Source of the DNA: Anomaloglossus baeobatrachus
Lineage: Eukaryota; Chordata; Amphibia; Anura; Aromobatidae
Direction of reading: 5' to 3'
Assembly (NCBI RefSeq): GCF_048569485.1
Contig: NC_134353.1
Coordinates: 425,129,055 to 425,193,054 of the forward strand
Length of the DNA stretch: 64,000 nucleotides
Shown here: positions 23,486 through 34,400 of the stretch, piece after piece
How positions within the stretch are numbered: position 1 is the first letter of the stretch
Layout of the letters: the number at the start of each line of letters is the position of its first letter
The notes under the pieces: generated by a model
What the model saw: only the letters and a program-made list of their open reading frames with translations
What the model was told of the DNA's origin: nothing
Databases searched by the model: none
Program-made: the position numbers and the translations under genes

Positions 23486-23740
23486 CATCCTGTACTGTAG
23501 TCCCATCACCTGGTTCTGGCCCATCCCGTACTGTAGTTCCATCACCTGGTGCTGGCCTATCCCGTACTGTAGTCTCATCACCTGGTGCTGACCCATCCCG
23601 TACTATAGTCATGTCACCTGGTGCTGGCCTGTTGCGTACTGTAGTCCCGTCACCTGGTTTTGGCCCGTCCCGGACTGTAGTCCCGTCCCCTGGTGCTGGT
23701 CCGTCCCGTGGTGCTGTCCCGACCCGGTGTTCTTCCCCGT
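23486..23740. repeat. 36-bp minisatellite (~6-7 units)
   Basis: GTACTGTAGTCCCATCACC recurs every 36 bp. As 36 is a multiple of three, both strands show repeat-encoded 12-residue peptides (for example TVVPSPGAGPSR on the plus strand). No start context, domain or neighbouring gene supports translation. Confidence 0.85.
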
Positions 23741-23792
23741 CCGCTCCTGCTCCCCCGTCCACTCCTGGTTCCATGTGGCTTTCTCCCTAGGT

Positions 23793-23965
23793 GAGGTGAC
23801 GTCACCCCAGCCGTGAGAATCGACCTCGAGCAACCCTATTCTCCTGAGCTGAGGTGACGTCACCCCAGCCGTGAGAATTGACCTTGAGCAACCCAATTCT
23901 CCTGAGCTGAGGTGACATCACCCCAGCCGTGGTAATGACCACCAGTCACCCAGCGTGAGCAGAGA
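23793..23965. repeat. 58-bp direct repeat, 3 units, with CRE-like palindromes
   Basis: GAGGTGACGTCACCCCAGCC starts at 23793, 23851 and 23909 (the third has ACATCA in place of ACGTCA). The first two units contain the perfect palindrome TGACGTCA, the consensus cAMP-response element. No promoter or gene is recognisable nearby. Confidence 0.85.
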
Positions 23966-24287
23966 ACAATGCTCACGCTAGGTGCTTAGCGATTGAAACC
24001 TTGTAAAGTTAAATTTTGTTAAAGTTTGTTCTTATCTTATTTATCTATTCTTTAGATCTATCTTTCTGTCTAGTTTTCTGTCCTTGTATATATTTGGTTG
24101 ATATCTAACTTTATCTCCATGTATCTATCCTTTTCTGTATTTATTCTATCTTTCCATGTATCCATCCTTCTATGTATTTTTTTTCTATCTTTCTCTCTAT
24201 TTATCTGTCCTATGTTTTTTTTTTGCTTTTTTTTTCCAGCCCATGGTTTTTATTTTTATAATCATGTCCTTTCTTTTGGGTTTCTAG
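23966..24287. other. Gene-free T-rich stretch
   Basis: Pyrimidine-rich, partly CTAT/TCTA-like low-complexity DNA upstream of the Harbinger gene remnant. It could be intron or 5' sequence of that element. It ends in a T-rich tract and a TTTCTAG acceptor-like site at 24281-24287. Confidence 0.5.
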
Positions 24288-25260
24288 GTGGAGTCTATGC
24301 TGTGCCTTTGGGACATAGCCTCACCAGACTACAGCCAAAAACAGAAGAGGATAGGCAGCTGGACCACCATCTGCTGGGAGCTTTACCCCCAGTGGCACGA
24401 GGCTGATGCTAGTCTCCAGAATCAAATCAGTAACATGAAATGATGCTTCCTTCTGAATAAAATATTTTCTAGTCTGTCTGCAAGATGTTGTAAATATTTT
24501 TTTGCTGTTTTTTTTTTTCCCAGAAAAAGATGTACGTAAAAGATGGGGTCAGTTAAGGACCGGTACCATAAATGCCAAAATGATGCCAACCGAAGCGGAT
24601 CTTCTCCGTCAAAAGTCAGATTTGCATACCAGGATAAGTTGCAGTTTATTTGCACCAGTAGAGTATTACGTCCGTAAGTTTGTGAAATAGTTACCCACAC
24701 ACTACACCATGTTACCAATTTGTCAAATTTCTAGATTTTAAAAATCAAAATTTTTTATGTATTCACAGGACAGAAGGAAACATTGCTTTTCCACAGGAGC
24801 CTGCACTTGAGAGTTCTGTGGACAGTGAAGATATGGTGACACAACAAGTATACTCTAGCCAGGCCTCTGAAGATTTGACAATGGCGACAACTGAAGACCA
24901 TGACAGTCCCACCACAAGTGGGGCTTCTGTGGCTGCGGCGACTTCAGTGTCCGCCATCCGTCGCGACATACAAAAAGCTAGAAAGAGAAAAAAATAACCC
25001 CTCAACACAAGTAGAGCGAACTAGTGACGCCCTAACCAATCAAACATTGGAAATACTAAAAAGTTCAACCTAGGAGGATCATTTTGACAATTTTGGGGCA
25101 AGCCTTGCTAGTAGATTGCATCACCTTAATAATAAGTCCAAGCAATCAGCATGCATGACTGCCTGTTGTGCGTTACTGGCAAGTTTTGAGGAAGATGGGC
25201 CCTTCCCAACAGGAGGTGAACTTATCAGTAGCATTGAACAAATATTTATTCGGAAACAAC
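24288..25260 (+). pseudogene. Harbinger-transposon MADF/Myb-like protein gene remnant, three exons
   Basis: Harbinger elements encode a MADF (Myb/SANT-like) DNA-binding protein that helps the separate transposase reach DNA. Exon 1 (about 24288-24428) encodes LWDIASPDYSQKQKR and then SWTTICWELYPQWHEADA, the first half of a MADF domain. Exon 2 (24524-24673) starts after a pyrimidine tract and CAG, encodes DVRKRWGQLR and, in another frame, DRYHKCQNDANRSGSSPSK, so one base has been lost near 24560. It ends at a GTAAGT donor. Exon 3 (from 24769, after TTCACAG) gives an acidic S/T-rich linker, KARKRKK, an in-frame TAA, and then a BESS-like tail (FDNFGASLASRLHHLNNKSK; FPTGGELISSIEQIF) beyond that stop. 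The DDE transposase and both termini are not found, so this is a dead fragment. I am confident of the family and less sure of the exact exon ends. Confidence 0.8.
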
Positions 25261-25655
25261 AGCCAACACCACCAAGTGCACCCTAACACCACCAAGTTCC
25301 ACCGTAACACCAACACGTGCCACCCTAATTCAAACACCACCTGTTCCATATTCTTTTGTCCATCCCTCCCCCTACCAGACTATCCTACTGCATATGGGGT
25401 GAGACCTGTCACCCCATATTATCAAAAACAAGTAAGGCAGGAACACACATAGAAAACAATGTTTATAACAATTTATTTAATTAAAGATAAATAACAAAAC
25501 CAGTAGTTTTTAGGTTACAGTGTAAGAAACAAACAAATTGTGATTTTAAATTTTTGTTTAAAGGGAAAATAAATCTTGAGAATAGGAGTCGGTCATGGCT
25601 TCCAAGTCTTGTGATGGGCCAGTCATTCGGTGGGTAATTTGGTCTGCTTTTTTGG
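25261..25655. other. 3' flank of the Harbinger remnant, no gene
   Basis: The region has CACCACCAAG-type short repeats to about 25340, then AT-rich DNA with TTTATTTAATTAAAG. In complete Harbinger elements the transposase gene usually converges from the other strand here, but I could not recognise any part of it. Confidence 0.5.
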
Positions 25656-25659
25656 CTGA

Positions 25660-25712
25660 CGTGTGTGTGTGTGTGTGTGTGTGTGAGTGTTTGTGAGTGT
25701 GTGTGCAGAGGT
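25660..25712. repeat. (TG)n microsatellite
   Basis: Run of about 13 TG units followed by imperfect TGTGAGTG copies. Confidence 0.95.
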
Positions 25713-25822
25713 GTATCCAGGCTTTCCAGCACCCGGGGCAAGAATTCAGTTTGGTGCCGCCCTCCCGGACAGTTTGGGTGGTTGTCATGTGACCAATCAC
25801 TCATATGTCATTTGCACACCTA

Positions 25823-26398
25823 GGGGTACTTTATACGCTGCGACATCGCTAACATTTGCTGGCGATGTCGAGCGCGATAGCACCCGCCCCGGTCATACGG
25901 CTGATATGTGGTGATCGCTGCCGTAGCGAACATTATCGCGGCGGCAGCGTCACACGCACATACCTGCTCTGCGACGTCGCTCTGGCCGGCACACCGCCTC
26001 CTTTCTAAGGGGGCAGTTCGTTCAGCGTCAGAGCGACGTCACAGCAGCGTCACTGAACCGCCGCCCAATAGAAAAGGAGGGGAGGAGATGAGTGGCCGGA
26101 ACATGCCGCCCACCTTCCGGTGGAGGCAAGTAAGGAGATGTTTGTCGTTCCAGCGGCGTCACATATACCGATGTGTGCTGCCGCAGGAGCGACAAACAAC
26201 ATCGTACCTGCAGCAGCACCGATATTATGGAAATGAACGACGTGTCTACGAGCAACGATTTTGCACATTTTTGCGCTCGTTGATCGTCGCTCATTTGTGT
26301 CACACGCTGCGATGTCGCTACCGGCGCCGGATGTGCGTCACTAACGACGTGACCCCGACGATATATCGGCAGCGATGTCGCAGTGTGTAAAGCACCCC
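25823..26398. mobile_element. Harbinger-like MITE, ~576 bp
   Basis: The left end GGGGTACTTTATACGCTGCG and right end CGCAGTGTGTAAAGCACCCC form imperfect TIRs that continue inward as ACATCGCTA / TAGCGATGTCG-type sequence. The flanks are CTA on the left and TTA on the right, consistent with a three-base TWA/YTA target choice as in Harbinger. The interior is CpG-rich and repeats CGATGTCG-like words, with no coding capacity. Repeats of this type are abundant in toad and ranid genomes from memory. Confidence 0.75.
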
Positions 26399-27171
26399 TT
26401 ACAGTCACGTGGTAACGAGCTTCTCTTAATAATTCTCTCAATGTTCAATGAGAAATGCATGAAGAAAAGCTAATTGTACATGCAAGTATGAAAATCACTT
26501 TCTTTTTGTTTCTCTCCCAGACTTTGGCTGTCTTCCACTCTGTCTGTCTGTGTTTCTTTATCTCTTTGTCTGTCTGTCTCTGTCTGTCTCTTTTCCTGGC
26601 TGCATTGTAACACACCAACATTCCAATCAAAGGCGTGGCTGTAGATTCTGCAGAAGTTCAGACTGCATTGTGTTACATTGACTGCAATGAGGCAGGTTTT
26701 TGGAAATTAATTTAGGTGCGGCGTTAACATTTACCCTCAAAAGATAGTCTATGACATTACCTGAGTCACATGAGGAATCTGTGCTAAATTTCGTTATGTT
26801 ATATGTGACGGTGCTGTTTTTTAGCACACACGGCTTTATATAAATTACATTACAACTTACCGCAAGGGGATGAGCAACCTTTCCGCAGCAGAGATAGACT
26901 TTCACATCACGGTGTTCCTTTATGTCAGGTCACTTTTCACAATTGCTAGCAGGCGATCAAATGCATGTATGGGTAGCGTACTGAAAGATACAAATTTGTC
27001 GGGATACCTATGTTAAAAAAACCCCAAAACATAGGCAGTTATATTTTCTTGTCCACGTGGGATACCACTCTTGCGCCCTGAACAGTGCGAACAGGTAACG
27101 AGTTGGCTAGCAGACAATGCCTCCAGTTACTTGTCGAGTAGCAAATCCCAAGGGTCCACACCAGGGCCGGA
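26399..27171. other. Gene-free unassigned DNA with a CTGT-rich tract
   Basis: A CTGTCTGT microsatellite-like tract lies at about 26547-26595. The rest (26.62-27.17 kb) has the look of an old dispersed repeat but I cannot name it. No supported open frame. Confidence 0.5.
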
Positions 27172-27240
27172 CTGGGACTAAAATTCAGCCCTGGCATTTA
27201 GGGGTACACAGACCCATTTGTTGCGTGGTGAATGTGTGAT
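27172..27240 (+). mobile_element. hAT-like left terminus fragment
   Basis: CAGGGCCGGACTGGGACTAA begins at 27172. CAGGGCCGG-type ends are characteristic of several vertebrate hAT families, and the reverse complement of such an end closes the hAT at 23485. No matching right end or target duplication is identified, so the extent beyond about 27240 is unknown. Confidence 0.45.
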
Positions 27241-27948
27241 ATCTTTGTGCACTTGTAGATTGTGTAACAAGACCATATAACAAACAGTCACAGCTGTTGC
27301 CAGTTTACAGTCCTATTTATTGTTTTATTTGCTGCTATTTTCCCTACAGAGCTCATAGATAATGAAGAGGATGCTGCCCTCCATAGTGCTGCGGCCTCTT
27401 CATATTGCTGATGGGCACGGATACAAAATCAGATATTTTTCCACCAATTTCTCAGACCCATAACTTTGCTTGTTTTGGAAAGGGGGAATGGAAGGAAGCA
27501 TTAGTTTTCACTGGTGATAATTTTGGGTGCGTACCACTTAGGGAATGTGAAATGACATTTTTGGGGGCAGATCCCACCATGGAAACCACTATGAAAAATA
27601 CTGGAATGACCATATATTCATCTATTGCTGTGCACAGGTTCAGGCTTTTCAGCAACTTTTAACTAATTCAGGTTTCTAAAACCACCAAGCAGTGATAAGG
27701 AGTGACCGCTTCATTCTTCTGCTGTTTGCAACTCGCAGGACGCTCTGTACTTTACAATGCAGATAAATGGGAAGGCTTGGGAGATGCCTGGACGTCTTTT
27801 TTGTTGTGTTTTACCATTGCTTTTTCTTAGAAGCTCAGTAAAAATTGTGACAAAAACAATGAGAAAACACTAAAAAAACAAAAACAAAAAAAAACAAACA
27901 AAAAAAAGATGGTCAAAAAACTGAAAAAATGCCTAGGAAACTACTGTA
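27241..27948. other. Gene-free DNA with an A-rich tract
   Basis: An 86-codon open frame at 27405-27662 has no recognisable domain. An A-rich tract of AAAC/AAAAAC words lies at about 27840-27910. Nothing further is supported. Confidence 0.4.
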
Positions 27949-28605
27949 AGGCTATGTGCCCATGGGGAAAGTGTCCTCTGGATATATCCGCAGGACATTC
28001 CACAGGAGCTCCCAGAAATCCGCAGCACATGTTTACATGCTGAGGATATATTGCGGAATATCCTGCGGATATGCTGTGGTCATTCTGCATTGAGGATACA
28101 GTACCATGGCTTCGGCACTGCAGCCTCAATGCAGAACAAGTGCTGCAGTGATCGGAGCCTTCACACTTACCTCCATTATGCAGCACTTCACTCTCCGGCC
28201 GTGTCTATCTGCACTTTGCAGGAGAAGGTGGGCAGGCCTGAACTAGCTCTGGCTGTCACATGACCGGAGCTTGTGCAGGCCCGCCCACCTCTTGCTGCCC
28301 GCTCCTGGCTCCATCGCGCTCCTCTGCACTGGAGGAAGTGACTCCAGTGTCTTCTATCAAGGCAGGTAAGTATAGGATCGCGCGGAAAAATCCGCCGGAA
28401 TAATTGACATGCTGCAGATTTTTCCACAGGGAAATCCGCATTATTTCCGCTGCGGAAAAAACCTCAGCACGGGCACAGCTCTCCCCAAATGCCATAGAAA
28501 TGGCTGGGGACTCGCTGTACTGCAGATTTTTGAAAAATCCGCGGAATTTCCATGAAAAAATCGAGGCAAATTTTGCAAATTTTCTGCAGCATGGGCACAT
28601 AGCCT
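27949..28605. mobile_element. MITE with AGGCTATGTGCCCAT termini
   Basis: AGGCTATGTGCCCAT at 27949-27963 is matched exactly by its reverse complement ATGGGCACATAGCCT at 28591-28605. Inside are further inverted features built on the words TCCGCGG and TCCGCA. No coding potential. The flanks share ACTAC-like sequence but a clean target duplication cannot be called. Superfamily unassigned, possibly hAT-like. Confidence 0.75.
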
Positions 28606-29239
28606 AAAACTACACAGGAGATGGGTCAGGAAAATATCACATTGGTTTCAGCATATTCTGCTTCATAAACTTGGTAGTTCTGCTTGAGTTTAAGTACCCT
28701 GTGTGTACATTCCCTTAAAGTGGTTTTACGGTTATGGAAATCCATTCCCTGGATTGTTTGTTTGAAAACAAACTGCTTTATTGTCTCTCCCCAGGTCTGC
28801 TATTGTCTGCAATGCTGATATCACGTCACAATGACAGTGCTGCAACCAATCAATTATAGACAGCAGTTTATTTTTTTTATAATAAAAAGGAAACATCAGA
28901 CATCAAGAGGATGTGAGCAGTTAGTATCATGTTAGGGGTACTTACATGAATACATCCCTAGAACCACCATAAGTACATTAATGCATCCCTGGAATAAAGT
29001 TTGTAAGGATTTAATGAGGATTTGGTGAGATTATGCTCAGTTTCTGCTCAAAAAATCAATATGAAGATACGCTAATTTACACTGTTTTAGACAAGAATCT
29101 TGACAAATTCTCCTAATAATCTCAAAACAAAGTTTTGAAGATTTTTACATTTTAACTTAGCCATGAAGCTTGTTTTGGATTGTTTGGATTTGTTTAGGAT
29201 TAATTTTTTGGAATGTGTACAAGATCAGATCCACTGTCA
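28606..29239. other. Gene-free AT-rich DNA
   Basis: No open frame, TIR or tandem repeat of note. The TTAAAGTGGTTTTACGG segment near 28718 looks like a piece of a dispersed repeat, unassigned. Confidence 0.4.
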
Positions 29240-29490
29240 TTACATAAATGCAGCACCAGAATCAGCGTCAGTACATGAATGCAGCTCAAGAACCACCATC
29301 AGTACCTAAATGCAGTGCAAGAACCATCAGCACATGAATGCAGCACCACAACCACCCTCAGCACATGAATGCACAGCCAGAACCACCTTCAGCACATGAA
29401 TACAAAGCCAGAATCAGGGTCAACACATGAATACAAAGCTAGAACCAAGGTCAGCACATGAATGCAATGCCACAACCACCGTTAGCACAT
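29240..29490. repeat. ~30-bp minisatellite
   Basis: Repeats of the form AGAACCACC-TCAGCACATGAATGCA recur about every 30 bp for 8 units, with substitutions between units. Confidence 0.85.
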
Positions 29491-30090
29491 GAATGGGGGG
29501 CTGGGGGACACACAGATCTGGTGGGAAGGGGGGCTGGAGGCATATAGCTCTGGTGAGGAGAGGGCTGCTGGGGCATACGGATCTGGTGAGGGGGGCTGGG
29601 ATACATATCTGGTGGGAGGGGGCTGGAGGCATACAGAGCTGGGGGGTGCTGGGGGGCATATAGATATTGTGGGGGGGGTGGGGGGCATACAAATCTGGTG
29701 TGGGGGCTAAGGGGCATACAAATCTGGTGTGGGGGCTGGGGGGTATAGAAATCTGGTGTGGGGGCTGGGGGGTATAGAAATCTGGTGTGGGGGATGGGGG
29801 GCATACAGATCTGGTGAGGGGGGTGGCTGGAGGTATATAGCTCTTGTGAGGAGAGGGCTGCTGGGGCATACAGATCTGGTGAGGGGGAGCTGGGGGATAC
29901 ATATCTGGTGGGAGGGAACTGGAGGCATACACAGCTGGGGGGTGCTGGGGGGCATATAGATCTGGTGGGGAGGCTGGGGGGCATACAAATTTGTTGAATG
30001 GCCCATACAGATGTGGTGAGGGGGGTGACTGGAGGCATATAGCTCTGGTGAAGAGGGGGCTGGGGCATACAGCTTTGGGTAGGTGGGGAG
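29491..30090. repeat. G-rich ~29-31-bp minisatellite (~20 units)
   Basis: Units such as GGGGCTGGGGGGCATACA followed by AATCTGGTGTG alternate with a GGCATATAGCTCTGGTGAGG subtype. Runs of three to eight G on the plus strand give strong G-quadruplex potential. Proline-rich open frames on the minus strand (about 170 and 252 codons) are repeat artefacts. Confidence 0.9.
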
Positions 30091-30525
30091 GTCACATACA
30101 TTGTTCCTTGGTGTTGCAGCTCCTCTTCCTCCAGTCTCTTCATCTGTGGACAGAGCTCAGCATGTTGCTCGGTAGCTCCGCCCACAGATGCATTTCCTTC
30201 CGTACACACACAAGCAGCCCAGCTGAGAGCAGTGCACGCTGAGCTGCAGGTGCCGATTTAAAGCGCCGGCAGCCAGGAAAGTGCTGCTGCCGCCCACCCA
30301 TAACAGTGACAGCACACAGAGCCAGAGCAGTGAAGCAGCGCTCGGCTCTGCTCATGTGCATTAGGAAGGGGAGAAAGTCAGATGGGAAGAAAGCGGGTGG
30401 GCGGAGCCACGGGACAAAAGCCTCACGATTGTGACACCGGGACACCTGCTGAAATCCGGTACAGTCCCGCTGTATCCGGGACGGTTGGGAGGTATGCGTG
30501 CCCGCGCTTCTCACTCTGCCTCCAC
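30091..30525. other. Gene-free GC-rich DNA, possible transposon end
   Basis: The sequence ends CCGGGACGGTTGGGAGGTATG near 30495, resembling CATACCTCCCAAC-type termini common in vertebrate DNA transposons. No partner end was found. Two open frames here lack domains. Confidence 0.35.
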
Positions 30526-31444
30526 TGTTATGCGCAAGCGCTTGTAGCGCCTGGTCCCACCAGACCCCGTGGGGGGCGCGCTCCCTCACATGTGCACAGT
30601 CCTAGCATGGCTCCCACTTGCACTCCCAGTCATAGCTCCAGGCAGCGACGGCCTTCCTCTTACCGGTCTCATGACTCTGCTCCTGCTCACTCCCGGGTCA
30701 GACATCATGCTCCTGGGGCTGCTTCAGCCTCTTCCTGTCTGCAGAGCACACACACAGTTCTGCAGTGTCTGATTCTAGGCTGCGCGCGAGGCCACGCACC
30801 CTTGCTTAAAGTGGTAGCGCCCAATTACCTGGAAGTGACCTCAGAGGTTACCTGTTGCCATATGGTATTTAAGTTCACCTCCCCTGGCAGCAGGCGGCCG
30901 AGCAATGCCTCTATTAGTGCATTGCCAGTGTCCAGAGCCATTTGTGCTATTATTTGATATCCGTGCATTTGATACCTGGTTCTAATCCTTTGTCTCACCG
31001 TAGTGCCATCTATACCATTCCGGCTGGGGACGTCACCGCTTATACCTACCGTGGACGTCACCGTGCCAAACCTGCCGTGGACACTCTCTATACATACCCG
31101 CAGTGGACGTCACCGGCTATACCCGCAGTGGACGTCACCGCTCATACCGACAGTGGACGTCACCGGGCCCTACCTGCCGTGGACATTATCTGTACCGTAC
31201 CTGCTGTGGACGTCACCTACTGTGAACATCTTCGGTGCCGTTTCCGTGTTCTGCCGGCTGTGGACGTCACAACCTTGCTACACCTGGCCCTACAGAGACT
31301 CCTACTACCGGTTCCTGGCTGCCGTGCATTTAGCCGTACAGTCCCTGTATAGGGGTTCGCTGCTGGTCGCCTTCTCGGGGAAGTCCGGTGCACGGTCCAG
31401 TGGGTCCACCTCCGGATGCTCGCCGCTCCTCGGTGAGCGTAACA
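30526..31444 (+). repeat. 5' LTR of the first Gypsy element
   Basis: Starts TGTTATGCGC and ends GAGCGTAACA, with TGTTA/TAACA as inverted ends, 919 bp. It contains a TATA-like box and predicted start site (see next entry). The R-U5 part holds about seven copies of GGACGTCAC between 31028 and 31270, an irregular short tandem repeat. Confidence 0.8.
30866..30905 (+). promoter_or_regulatory. LTR promoter: TATTTAAG box and predicted transcript start
   Basis: TATTTAAG begins at 30866. Exactly 30 bp downstream lies GGCCGAGCAA (30896-30905), which is complementary to the sequence directly after the LTR. In Tf1/sushi elements the first bases of the transcript are the primer, so this fixes the likely start site at 30896. 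The spacing from the TATA box is independent support. Confidence 0.65.
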
Positions 31445-31446
31445 GT

Positions 31447-31456
31447 TTGCTCGGCC
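31447..31456 (+). other. Primer-binding site, self-priming type
   Basis: TTGCTCGGCC follows the LTR after a two-base GT spacer and is a perfect 10-base reverse complement of 30896-30905 in the same LTR. No obvious tRNA 3'-end match is needed. The gag start codon is at 31458. Confidence 0.65.
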
Positions 31457-34400
31457 CATGGACTCCGCCGGGATCAAGGTTAACCCGCTGACTGACCTGC
31501 AACAGGAGCTCTCCCGCCAACGCGAGACCCAAGCAAGATTAGTGGCTCACATGAAGTCTGTGGAATCCCGTCTGGCATCCATGCAAAACTCTGGATCCTC
31601 CGACGGCTCCCAATTAATTGAACTACAGAAGGAAATGTCCCGCCAGCATGAGGCCCAGAGACGCATGGCCGAATATATGGCGTCTGTGGATTCCCGTCTA
31701 TACGCCCTGAAGAATCCGGCCTCCTCAACAACCCACGACTCTGTGGGATTATCGACATGCATGTCTCCTTCCCGCCTGGCCTCCCCCCCATGTATGGAGG
31801 GGATCCCCGTTTGTGTCGCGGTTTCTTAAACCAGTGCTCCCTGCACTTTGAGCTGTCGCCGCTGCAGCGAGCGACTGATCGCTCGAAAATCGCATTTATC
31901 ATGTCTCATCTGACTGGTCAGGCTCTGGCTTGGATGAATCTGCTCTGGGAGAGGAATGACCCGACCGTTCAAGTCCTGTCCGTCTTTCTGACCACCTTCC
32001 GTAAGGTGTTCGATGAGCCAGGCCGTCTCTCGTCTACTGCCTCTTCGTTCATGAGAATCCACCAGGGGAATCTCACCGTGGAACAGTATGCAATCGAATT
32101 CCGAACTCTGTCCTCCAAACTCAAGTGGAACAATGACGCCTTGGTAGCTGCCTTCTGGGAAGGGTTATCCGGTAAAATCAAGGATGAACTGGCCGGCCGG
32201 GATGTACCTACCACCCTGGAAGAGCTGATCTCTATGGCTACCCGTATTGATCTCCGCTTCCAAGAGCGTGCCAGAGAAGTCCCCCGGGCGAGAAGAACCC
32301 CGCGCCTTGCGCCCACCTTCCAGAGGCTGATGTCACCTCCCTCCACCCGGTCTACTGCTCCGCACGAGCCCATGGAGGTCGATCGCGTCAGTGAGTCCAG
32401 ACTGCGACAGAGGAATCAGAGAATGGCAGGAGAGTGCTTCTCCTGCGGAAGTGCCAAACATCTGATTCAAGACTGTCCAGTAAAGCCGGGAAACTACAGA
32501 GCCTAGGGTCCATCGGAGAGGCCACCCTAGGTCATGCCAAGTCCTCTCCTTTGCTCCATGTACCTGTATCCCTGTCCTGTGGTTCCATCCGGTTGTCAGA
32601 GCATGCGTTCCTGGATTCAGGCTCTGCCGGGAACTTTATCCAACAATCCGTGGTGGACCTACACCAGATTCCCGTCCGATGTCTTGCTACCCCCATCAGT
32701 CTTTCTTCCGTGGATGGAAAACCGCTATCTGAACCCATCCGGTACATCACGGAGAACTGTACTATGCAAGTGGGGTTGCTACACTCTGAGACCATCGCCT
32801 TCCACGTACTCCCTGGCATGACGCATGCCCTGCTACTGGGAATACCCTGGCTTCGGTCGCACAAGCCAGTACTGGACTGGGATTCTGGAGACATCCTGCA
32901 ATGGGGTGTGTCTTGCCACGGCAACTGCCTGAAACCAGTGCATCCTCCGCACCAACCCGTTGAACCGGTCACCCTTCCCAGGTTACCCCCTGCCTATTGG
33001 ACCTATGCCGATGTCTTTGACAAGAAGGAGGCTGAGACGTTGCCGCCTCACAGACCCTACAATTGTCCCATCGACCTGCTCCCCGGGACAACCCCTCCGC
33101 GTGGGTGCATCTACCCTCTGTCTCGAGAAGAGACCCAAGCCATGTCTGACTACATAAAGGAGAATCTAGCTCGAGGCTTCATCCAAAAATCCTCCTCTCC
33201 TGCCGGAGCGGGCTTCTTCTTTGTGGGGAAAAAGGATGGAGGTCTACGGCCTTGCATTGACTACCGCGGATTGAATAAGATCACGGTGAAGAACAGATAC
33301 CCGCTACCCCTGATACCGGAACTGTTTGACCGCTTTCAAGGTGCCAAGATCTTCTCCAAATTAGATCTCCGGGGTGCGTACAATCTGGTCCGCATTCGGT
33401 CGGGGGACGAATGGAAGACTGCGTTCAACACTCGGGATGGGCACTATGTGCACTTCGGGCACAGTAACACTCCGGCGGTTTTCCAGGAGTTCGTGAACGA
33501 CGTCTTCCGTGATCTTCTATACACCTGTGTGGTTGTGTATTTGGACGACATCCTTATCTTCTCTCTGGACTTGCATACCCATCGAAGACATGTTCGTCTT
33601 GTCCTGCGGAGATTGAGAGAGAATCGCCTTTACGCCAAACTCGAGAAATGCCTGTTTGAACAGACCTCGCTACCCTTCCTTGGCCACATAGTCTCTGATA
33701 CCGGCCTGAAGATGGACCCCGATAAGGTATCAGCCGTACTGAATTGGTCCCGTCCGGAAGGGTTGAAGGCTATCCAGCGATTCCTGGGATTCGCCAACTA
33801 TTACCGGCAATTCATTCCACACTTCTCGTCTCTGGTGCGTCCCATAACCTCTCTCACTCGCAAAGGGGAGAACCCAAAGAAATGGACCCTGGAAGCTGAA
33901 GAATCATTCCTGTCCCTTAAACGAGCCTTCGCTTCTGCTCCAGCCTTACACAGACCCGACACGAACAAGCCGTTTATCCTTGAGGTAGATGCCTCCTCAT
34001 CCGGAGCCGGTGCGGTTCTTACACAGAAAACGTCAGAGGGTAAGCCAGTAACCTGTGGCTTCTTTTCTAAGGCTTTCTCCCCAGCAGAACGAAACTACTC
34101 AATCGGAGACCGTGAGTTGCTGGCAATCAAGCTGGCCCTGGAAGAGTGGCGATACCTGCTGGAAGGGTCATTGCATCCAGTTACCATCTATACTGACCAC
34201 AAGAATCTGGCATATCTCCAGACAGCCCACAGGCTAAACCCCCGACAGGCCCGATGGTCATTATTCTTCGCCCGCTTTGATTTTGTTCTGCATTTCCGTC
34301 CAGCTGAGAAGAACCTGAAGGCCGATGCGCTGTCTCGATCATTCCTGTTAGAGGATCAGGAAGATGAACCTCGGCACATCATTGAACCTTCCAAGCTAAT

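Noticed and set aside
23455-23790. Twelve-residue repeat protein (TVVPSPGAG-type)
   Set aside because: Matches the 36-bp minisatellite exactly and is open on both strands; a host mucin-like exon cannot be excluded but nothing supports it.
29420-30209. 170- and 252-codon proline-rich minus-strand frames resembling extensin or collagen-like proteins
   Set aside because: Products of the G-rich minisatellite; no signal peptide or flanking exon evidence.
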